NCBI GenBank assembly: GCA_964508025.1
Contig: CAZDSF010000008.1
Span: 19,466 to 83,465, forward strand
Source: JAAZNO01 sp964508025
Lineage (GTDB): Bacteria > Chloroflexota > Anaerolineae > B4-G1 > SLSP01
Direction: 5' to 3'
Length of the DNA: 64,000 nt
Part shown: positions 57,957 through 64,000 of the stretch, in pieces
Position numbering within the stretch: the stretch's first letter is position 1
Layout of the letters: the number at the start of each line of letters is the position of its first letter
The notes under the pieces: generated by a model
Database searches by the model: none
Seen by the model: only the letters and a program-made list of their open reading frames with translations
Told to the model about the DNA's origin: nothing
Program-made: the position numbers and the translations under genes

Positions 57957-59416
57957 AACGACTATCTGCCGGTATGTGGCGCGTTGCCCTTGCCGGGGTG
58001 ATGTTGTGGCTGCTCATATCGGGCATAGCGACGGAGCGTGCATCCGTGGCGGGGAACGCCGGAGATATATTCACCGCGACGACACAAGCCGCGCCCTTGT
58101 GTCGCTTTGGCGTGGGCGGCCCTGGGAACACGCTCAGCTATCCGATTCAGCCGCTGCAACTTGGCTGGTATGTGGATTGGCGGGTGAATAGCAATGCTTC
58201 GCCGCCGGCTGGTATGGACTATCTACCCATGGTGCGCCTGTCGCAGACCGGCCCCGATTCTTACAGCTACGCGCCGGATCAGAGCGTGCTGGCGACGCTG
58301 GCAACCAATCGTCCCGGTATGACGTGGTTGATTGGCAATGAGCCGGATCGCCGCCGGTGGCAGGATGATCTTGAGCCGCATGTGTATGCGAAAGCTTATC
58401 ATGATTTGTATCATATTCTCAAGGCGGCAGATCCGACAGCGCAGATTGCCGCTGGTGGTATCGTGCAGCCCACCCCCGTGCGCTTGCTTTATCTGGACAT
58501 GATTCTGGATAACTACCGCCAACGCTATGGCGCGCCCATGCCCATAGATGTCTGGAATATTCACGCCTTTATTCTCCGGGAGCGCAGTTGTCAATACTAC
58601 CCGGAGGATTGTTGGGGGGCCGAAATTCCTCCCGGCATTGATTGGCCGCAGGGTGAGCTATACGACATTCAAGACAATGACAATCTGGACATCTTCAAGC
58701 AGTTTGTGCAGAATTTCCGCGCCTGGATGGCCTCGCGGGGCTACCAGGATCGGCCTTTGATTATCACCGAGTTTGGCGTGCAGATGCCGGCAATGTATGG
58801 CTTCACCGCGCAGCGCGTGAATGCCTATATGAACGCCACCTTCGACTATTTGCGTACTGCAACCGGCTCTACAGGCTATCCCGCAGATGGTTATCGTCTG
58901 GTTCAGCGGTGGGCCTGGTACAGTCTGACGGATAACACTTTCAATGGCTGGTTGTTCGACTCGCCGACGCAGCGCACGGTGTTTGGCGACAACTGGGCCG
59001 CCTATGTGGCGCAGATTGACCCTCAAGTGAACCTGGCGCCGGTTAAGCTATGGACCTCGCCCTCGGCGCCTTTCTCGCCCACGGATCCTGTCACGCTCAC
59101 GTTGGGAGCAACTGTCGTGAATAACGGCGACGTGGCATTCACCGGACCTGTAGTGGTGCGTTTCTACGCAGGTACGCCTTCTAGTGGTCAGCAAATTGGC
59201 GCGGATCAACTGGTGATGGCGTTACCTGGGTGCGCAGCAACGACTACGGTCAGCGTGACGATGCCCAACGTGCCTCCCGGCAGGCATCCGGTCTATGTGG
59301 TGGTGGATCCTGAGGGGCAGATTTCTGAGAGCGATAAGACGGATAATGTGTTGGTCGGGCATGTGCTGGTCGCCACACAACGCTTGTTTTTACCTTTGGT
59401 GTCAAGATCGTGGTGA
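57953..59416 (+). CDS. secreted glycosidase-like protein, paralogue 2, with CARDB domain
   Basis: A signal sequence (8-28) leads into a TIM-barrel-like domain similar over 260 residues to the protein at 48,090. WLIGNEPDRRRWQDD near residue 124 gives the acid/base Glu and LIITEFGVQMP near 268 the nucleophile. Residues about 365-470 are a CARDB-like immunoglobulin-fold domain (VNNGDVAFTGPVVVRFYAG), and the protein ends RLFLPLVSRSW. The GTG start at 57,953 sits in a GTGA overlap with the previous stop, 7 bases after GGAGG. The paralogous pair brackets the middle of the island. Confidence 0.82.
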   Translation: MKRLSAGMWRVALAGVMLWLLISGIATERASVAGNAGDIFTATTQAAPLCRFGVGGPGNTLSYPIQPLQLGWYVDWRVNSNASPPAGMDYLPMVRLSQTGPDSYSYAPDQSVLATLATNRPGMTWLIGNEPDRRRWQDDLEPHVYAKAYHDLYHILKAADPTAQIAAGGIVQPTPVRLLYLDMILDNYRQRYGAPMPIDVWNIHAFILRERSCQYYPEDCWGAEIPPGIDWPQGELYDIQDNDNLDIFKQFVQNFRAWMASRGYQDRPLIITEFGVQMPAMYGFTAQRVNAYMNATFDYLRTATGSTGYPADGYRLVQRWAWYSLTDNTFNGWLFDSPTQRTVFGDNWAAYVAQIDPQVNLAPVKLWTSPSAPFSPTDPVTLTLGATVVNNGDVAFTGPVVVRFYAGTPSSGQQIGADQLVMALPGCAATTTVSVTMPNVPPGRHPVYVVVDPEGQISESDKTDNVLVGHVLVATQRLFLPLVSRSW

Positions 59417-59428
59417 TCTAATCTTTCG

Positions 59429-61039
59429 ATGTCTAACTCTGGCGGGTTTTGTTGTCGAGTGTACTCATTTCGGCACAACAAAGATTTTCTTCGGTTTTAT
59501 GTATGGGATTTAGCAGCTCTTGTTTTGATTTTGGCTGCCTTCCTGATGTATACATGGCACACTCAACTTGTTGTAGAAGGATGGGATTCTCTTGCGTATT
59601 TATATGCGGCAGAAAGAATAGCTTCTGGCGAGATTCCTGCTTTATGTAATCGTTATAATGAAACAATTGGCCCGTACTTTACTCTGGCAGGTTTTAACGT
59701 AGCGACAAAATTCCCTGGATGTTTGTTATTGAATTATCCTCCTGGCTTTCCTCTTCTCTTGGCTGCTTTCAAACATGCCTTACCTTTGAATAATGTTGTG
59801 TTTTTTGTTCCGGCATTGTTTGGTGCATTGGGTGTGGCGTTGGTATATTTTATGGGGAGGTTATTGTTTGATGCAAGAATAGGCCTAACATCGGCATTTT
59901 TACTTATGTTAGCACCAACTTATGTGGAATTTTCTACTGCTTTGTGGTCTGATGTTCCAGTAGCTGTGCTCCTCTTGGCTGGGGGAGTGATATTGATTTG
60001 GGGCTATCAGTCGTTGAGTCGTGTTCGTGCTGGAATTGTGGGATTTGTTGCAAGTATCTTTATCGGCTGGGCTATTCTGTCTCGATATACAGCTGTTGTA
60101 TATGTTATCCCTTTAGCGTTCTTTTTCGTTTCCAAGCATTCTCCTAAACAGCTCCTTCGTTTTCTGTCTCTCAGGGTTTTCGTTATTGGTCTTTTTCTAG
60201 TGATGATCGGGATATTACTATTCAATAATGCAGCTTATGGCGGTTATTTGATTACTCCTTACAGTAGTGTTCACGGATGGTATACATTCCCCAAGTTTAG
60301 TTGGCGCTATATAGTAGAGTCGCCGGTTGGGGGTAGTAGTTTAATTGCTGTCATGAGGACTTTATGGAATAACTACCATGTTTTACTTCTGATGGCGATT
60401 TTGGGTTTGTTTTGTATGCAGGGCTCAAGCGGAATACTCGCTGTAAGTGGTCTTGTTGTGCATTTGGGACTTTATATACTTTACGCATTTCCTGCCGAAG
60501 GTATTAATTCGAGATTTATTGTTCCCGCGCTTCCTTTTCTATCTATTGCAATAGGTTGTGGCATTTGGCACTCCTTCGTTTTGCCGCGACGCTGGCTTTG
60601 GATGTGGCGAGTGGTATGTTTAACCGCATTCCTGTTTTGTCTCCTTTTTCCATTCCCAGCCGTGTTGCACAGATTAGATGGTCGCAATATGGCGGTTGAC
60701 TCTTATGTGAAATGGATATCTAATCTTGCTGCGCAAACCGAACCAGATGCAGTTATTCTGGCGTATTATACTAACGATCCAATATTCTATCATGGAGAAC
60801 GTCTCACGCTTTTTTACCGACGGATACCGGGAAAAGACCCTGAAGGTATTGCTACTCCTGCACAAATGTTCGAAAGACGCTTGGTTTTTGCGGTGGATGC
60901 TTTGCTGTTAGAAGGTCGTCCGGTGTATTACGTGATAGATGCTGATCCTCCATTTATGGACAGTTTTACGATTCTTCAAGAGCACTTTAATTTGTCTCTT
61001 GTAAACTCAACTTATTCTCTGTACAAAATTGATTACTAG
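59429..61039 (+). CDS. GT-C membrane glycosyltransferase (GT39/PMT_2-like)
   Basis: The 536-residue protein has about eleven membrane segments. The first outer loop carries VVEGWDSLAYLYAAERIASG with the acidic residue of GT-C enzymes, and NYPPGFPLLLAAF follows near residue 105, a PMT_2-type marker. The family transfers sugar from dolichyl- or polyprenyl-phosphate donors. Codons ending in A or T are common, unlike the neighbouring GC-rich genes, which points to acquisition. It starts 12 bases after the paralogue-2 gene but lacks a clear Shine-Dalgarno sequence. Confidence 0.82.
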   Translation: MSNSGGFCCRVYSFRHNKDFLRFYVWDLAALVLILAAFLMYTWHTQLVVEGWDSLAYLYAAERIASGEIPALCNRYNETIGPYFTLAGFNVATKFPGCLLLNYPPGFPLLLAAFKHALPLNNVVFFVPALFGALGVALVYFMGRLLFDARIGLTSAFLLMLAPTYVEFSTALWSDVPVAVLLLAGGVILIWGYQSLSRVRAGIVGFVASIFIGWAILSRYTAVVYVIPLAFFFVSKHSPKQLLRFLSLRVFVIGLFLVMIGILLFNNAAYGGYLITPYSSVHGWYTFPKFSWRYIVESPVGGSSLIAVMRTLWNNYHVLLLMAILGLFCMQGSSGILAVSGLVVHLGLYILYAFPAEGINSRFIVPALPFLSIAIGCGIWHSFVLPRRWLWMWRVVCLTAFLFCLLFPFPAVLHRLDGRNMAVDSYVKWISNLAAQTEPDAVILAYYTNDPIFYHGERLTLFYRRIPGKDPEGIATPAQMFERRLVFAVDALLLEGRPVYYVIDADPPFMDSFTILQEHFNLSLVNSTYSLYKIDY

Positions 61040-61075
61040 ATCTTGTCGGAGAACTTTTAACTTCTGGTGACTGGA

Positions 61076-62332
61076 ATGGTTATCTTGATATTAGCTTTGG
61101 CATGGATTCTAATTTGTTCGTGTATGTTCTTCCTTGTGCTAAAAACACCTTTGGATCATTTTGCCAAACTTCGTATTTCTTCGATTCTTGGAATTGCATT
61201 AATGTTGCGTTTTGTTCCTGCAATTCTTCTCCAGCAAGGTGCAAGCTATGAGATGAATTTGTTTCAAGAAATAGCTGCACAAGCACTTGCGGGTGAGAAT
61301 GTATTAACGCAATTGCCTTATTTGCCATTCTTTGTTTATTGGATGGCCATTGCCGAATGGCTTAGCCGGACAACCGGAGTCCATTTTACATTTTGGTTAA
61401 AGCTTCCTTCTATTCTTGCAGATGTTATGATCATCGCTGTTTTGTATTGGCGCATGGTTAAGTCAGGCGATTCCTATGCAAGGATCAATAAATCTTTGTG
61501 GTTGTACGTGTTTAATCCTGTTACTATATTGGTTGTGAGCTATCATGGACAATTTGATGTGTTAGCATTGTTATTTTTGATTTTATCCATTGTTGTTTTG
61601 GAACTGTATGATTCGAAGAGATATAGTTTCCTGGCGGGTCTTATCCTCGGTGTAGGGATTCTGATTAAGACCTGGCCTGGGATTTTTATTTTGACAGTGA
61701 TTGCAAGCAGGAACCTTAAAGAGAAGCTTGGGTTTGTGTTAGCTGCCGCTATTGTCCCCTTCGTTAGTATGTGTGCAAGCATTCTGGTTTTTGGTGGTGA
61801 ACTGGAGCTGCTTTTTCGAATACCTCGTCGCGCTCTACAAGCGGGGGCGATACCTGGTTGGTGGGGTTATACGGGGTTAGCAAATGGTGTGTCATGGCTA
61901 TTAGGGCAATCAGAAATAAACTTTGACGGGTTAATGCGCTTTAAATTGCTGATTGTGTTTTTGCCGGTTATGTTAATGGTTTTTTTCTCGCGTAGGAAAC
62001 CGATATCTATAGCGCTTTTAAATGCACTCTTTGCGCTCTTCATTTTTGCTCCTGGGTTTGGTTTGCAATCTTTGAGTTGGCTTATTCCATTTTTTATATG
62101 TTTTGCTCGCCGAAATTCTCTGGGCTGGTATGTAGGTCTGAGTTTCCTGCATATGCTGGTTAGCTATTGGGGAGTTCATTTCACGCCTGCATTATATACA
62201 GTGTTTTCATGGGATATAATACGGGGGATAGTGCAATTATCGGCTGTGCCTGTGTGGTTGCTGCTAATAGTCCTTGTGCTTAAACGCGAGATGGAAAATG
62301 GTGTTTTGGAAGCGAAGAGATGCAGTCTGTGA
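61076..62332 (+). CDS. GT-C membrane mannosyltransferase-like protein (GT87/PIG-M-like)
   Basis: The protein has about ten membrane helices and the pattern NPVTILVVSYHGQFDVLALL (near residue 145), followed by LGVGILIKTWPGIFI (near 195). This order is typical of polyprenyl-phosphomannose-using GT-C families. The ATG at 61,076 is chosen over a GTG 9 bases earlier, but neither has a strong ribosome binding site. Base composition is AT-rich, as in the preceding gene. Its stop lies within the start of the Wzt-type gene (13-base overlap). Confidence 0.75.
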   Translation: MVILILALAWILICSCMFFLVLKTPLDHFAKLRISSILGIALMLRFVPAILLQQGASYEMNLFQEIAAQALAGENVLTQLPYLPFFVYWMAIAEWLSRTTGVHFTFWLKLPSILADVMIIAVLYWRMVKSGDSYARINKSLWLYVFNPVTILVVSYHGQFDVLALLFLILSIVVLELYDSKRYSFLAGLILGVGILIKTWPGIFILTVIASRNLKEKLGFVLAAAIVPFVSMCASILVFGGELELLFRIPRRALQAGAIPGWWGYTGLANGVSWLLGQSEINFDGLMRFKLLIVFLPVMLMVFFSRRKPISIALLNALFALFIFAPGFGLQSLSWLIPFFICFARRNSLGWYVGLSFLHMLVSYWGVHFTPALYTVFSWDIIRGIVQLSAVPVWLLLIVLVLKREMENGVLEAKRCSL

Positions 62333-63540
62333 TACAGTTTGACCAAGTATTCAAGCGTTTTCATCTGGAACGCGCGCGCGCACGTTCGTTCCAGGAATTG
62401 TTGCATACCGTCATCAAAGGCTCGCGACCGCAATCACAGGAAGATTTCTGGGCGCTGCGCAATGTGAGCTTTGGAATTGCGCCCGGCGAGACGGTTGGCT
62501 TTATTGGGGCGAATGGCGCAGGCAAAAGCAGTATCCTCAAACTCATCGCGCGAATTCTGGAGCCGACTTCGGGGCGGGTGCAGGTGAATGGACGAGTTTC
62601 GGCGCTGCTGGAGCTCGGCGCGGGGTTCCACCCCGATTTGACCGGGCGGGAGAATGTGTTCCTGAATGGTGCAATCCTGGGCTTGGAGCGCGCGGATATT
62701 CGGCGGCGATTGGACGACATCATCGCGTTCGCGGAACTGGAGCGCTTCATTGATGTGCCGGTGCGCAACTACTCCTCTGGCATGTTGGTGCGCCTTGGCT
62801 TTTCCGTGGCGACGGCTTTCCGGCCCGATATTTTGCTCATTGATGAGGTACTGGCTGTTGGTGATCAGGCGTTCCAAGGGCGGTGTCTGCAACGGATCGC
62901 GCAAATTCAGCGCGAAGGCGCGACTATTGTGTTAGTTTCCCACGATTTGCATACAACGCGCCAGTTATGTCAGCGTGCATTGTGGTTGGATGATGGTGAG
63001 ATCAAGGCTGATGGTGATACTGATGGCGTGATTACAACATACATGCAGCATCTCTGGCAGAAAGATAGCGCACGAAAGTCCTCGGATGATACATTGGGTA
63101 GTCGCTGGGGATCTGGAGAAGCGTTGATCGAGCGTGTGGAATTTCTCGATGCGCAGGGACGTGTTACGGAAGTTTTTCATACGGGCGAGCGCTTCACCGC
63201 TAGAATTTGGTATAATGCGCGTGAACAGGTGGCTATTCCGACATTTGGTGTGGCAATATATCGTGAGGATAATACCCATATTACCGGGCCTAATACCGCG
63301 TTGTCTAAATTCCCGATTGATCAGATTATTGGACGCGGTTATGTAGATTATATAGTGGAGCAGCTACCGCTTTTGCCGGGACGTTATGAGTTTACTGCAG
63401 CAATCTATGATTATTATTCGGTGCATCCGTATGATCATCGCCATCGGCAGTTTGTGTTTGAAGTGCGGGCCGTTGGTGATATCAATCAAAAAGAAGGGGT
63501 TATTTATTTGCCATGTCATTGGGATCATGTGGCGCTATGA
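62320..63540 (+). CDS. Wzt-type ABC transporter ATP-binding protein with polysaccharide-binding tail
   Basis: This is the ATPase of an ABC exporter of a finished, undecaprenyl-linked polysaccharide. Walker A is GANGAGKS (63-70), the signature is YSSGM near 152, Walker B is ILLIDEVLAVGD near 170 and the switch is LVSHD near 205. The phrase LLELGAGFHPDLTGRENVFL near 95 is diagnostic of the Wzt/TagH subgroup. The C-terminal 140 residues are the Wzt_C beta-sandwich, which binds the glycan end. The Wzm permease is not in the window and should lie further right or elsewhere. Confidence 0.93.
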   Translation: MQSVIQFDQVFKRFHLERARARSFQELLHTVIKGSRPQSQEDFWALRNVSFGIAPGETVGFIGANGAGKSSILKLIARILEPTSGRVQVNGRVSALLELGAGFHPDLTGRENVFLNGAILGLERADIRRRLDDIIAFAELERFIDVPVRNYSSGMLVRLGFSVATAFRPDILLIDEVLAVGDQAFQGRCLQRIAQIQREGATIVLVSHDLHTTRQLCQRALWLDDGEIKADGDTDGVITTYMQHLWQKDSARKSSDDTLGSRWGSGEALIERVEFLDAQGRVTEVFHTGERFTARIWYNAREQVAIPTFGVAIYREDNTHITGPNTALSKFPIDQIIGRGYVDYIVEQLPLLPGRYEFTAAIYDYYSVHPYDHRHRQFVFEVRAVGDINQKEGVIYLPCHWDHVAL

Positions 63541-64000
63541 GAAAGTCCGGTAATTTGCTAGCTGAAAGTATTGCTGCTATTATAGTTTTTATCGCGGCAT
63601 ATTTCGTGATAACTTTCCCTTTACTCACGCGACCTGGTTATTTGGTCTGGGGACGGCCGTTTGAGGATGCTTGGGAAAGCATTGGATTCTTGGAGTGGTA
63701 CAAGCATTCTCTATTTGATTTGCATGTTTCCCCGTTGTTTCGAACCGATGTGTTTTATCCTGGCGGCTGGGATTTACGTTACGCGATTCTTCCGCCATTA
63801 TTCCCTACGTTGTTGGCGCCAATCACATATTTTTTAGGTTCGGTGTTAACTTATAATATTACATTATTATTTACAACTGTTGTTGCTGCCTATGGTACGT
63901 TTTTGTTAGCTAATACATTACGCCCTGGTTGGTGGGCCGGATTGATAGCGGGTTTTTTGTACGCATTTTGCCCGCAACGAGAGGTGTATCTCGGTGTGCA
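63537..64000 (+). CDS. polytopic GT-C-like membrane protein (3' end off window)
   Basis: ATG at 63,537 overlaps the Wzt-type stop in ATGA, and the frame stays open to the window end (154 codons). It begins MRKSGNLLAESIAAIIVFIA with a membrane helix, then a long outer loop containing GRPFEDAWESIGFLEW and DVFYPGGWDLRYAI, then two further helices and FCPQREVYLGV. An acidic first loop between helices 1 and 2 is typical of GT-C glycosyltransferases. It is AT-rich like 59,429-62,332. No closer family can be given from this part. Confidence 0.7.
   Translation, partial: MRKSGNLLAESIAAIIVFIAAYFVITFPLLTRPGYLVWGRPFEDAWESIGFLEWYKHSLFDLHVSPLFRTDVFYPGGWDLRYAILPPLFPTLLAPITYFLGSVLTYNITLLFTTVVAAYGTFLLANTLRPGWWAGLIAGFLYAFCPQREVYLGV

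Noticed and set aside
1..64000. CRISPR arrays, tRNA or rRNA genes, insertion sequences, prophage genes.
   Set aside because: No regularly spaced repeats, no cloverleaf with CCA-type acceptor, no transposase, integrase or phage structural genes were recognised by reading; a tool-based scan would be needed to exclude short or divergent cases.

Overview
The window looks like a high-GC scaffold from a member of the Chloroflexota, probably a draft or metagenome assembly because a run of 100 Ns sits at 2523-2622. The evidence is the gene repertoire: MreBCD, paired SPFH proteins, MoxR/DUF58/DUF4129, DUF4012, a TumE-type toxin, a family 5 uracil-DNA glycosylase and PT-rich surface proteins with LPLV-type motifs. 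This assignment is inference; there is no rRNA or tRNA gene here to test it. No CRISPR array, insertion sequence or prophage was seen.

Region 1 (1-24,000) is mostly housekeeping. It holds mreBCD (minus strand), a gap-truncated HEWTH metallopeptidase, gyrA, a zinc-ribbon/cold-shock protein with a glycosyltransferase, a minus-strand operon of two SPFH proteins and a helical-repeat protein facing a cNMP-binding/bacterial-PH membrane protein, def, an Mrp-type Fe-S carrier, a TetR regulator with a visible operator, two dehydrogenase-type genes (one fused to an AhpD-like domain), an S9 peptidase, an MFS exporter and a LiaF-like envelope pair.

Region 2 (24,000-36,000) holds a secreted protein, the MoxR-DUF58-DUF4129 operon, a C69/secernin hydrolase, a free-standing six-blade GyrA-C-terminal-like beta-pinwheel, a deazaflavin-type oxidoreductase, a nitroreductase translationally coupled to a methyltransferase/nucleotidyltransferase fusion, a TumE-type toxin-antitoxin pair and a family 5 uracil-DNA glycosylase.

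Region 3 (36,000-48,000) holds a peroxide-stress operon, perR-katG, whose consensus promoter TTGACA-N17-TATAAT is overlapped by a perfect 7-1-7 PerR box. It also holds a large secreted subtilase with GEVED and PKD domains, and a minus-strand glmU-corC-cdd-purA group with a terminator-like hairpin in the glmU leader.

Region 4 (48,000-64,000) is one long plus-strand surface-polysaccharide island. It has three secreted clan-A-type glycosidase-like proteins (two of them paralogues), a Vgb-like propeller, a PT-rich anchored protein, DUF4012, a GT2, several GT-C membrane glycosyltransferases, a flippase-like LPG_synthase_TM protein and a Wzt-type ABC ATPase. Part of this island is clearly more AT-rich than the rest and is probably acquired.

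Two window-wide patterns are not explained by the genes. One is a family of leader repeats placed just before ribosome binding sites of unrelated genes. The other is an LPL[VL]-type motif shared by five secreted proteins, three times as the very C-terminus.
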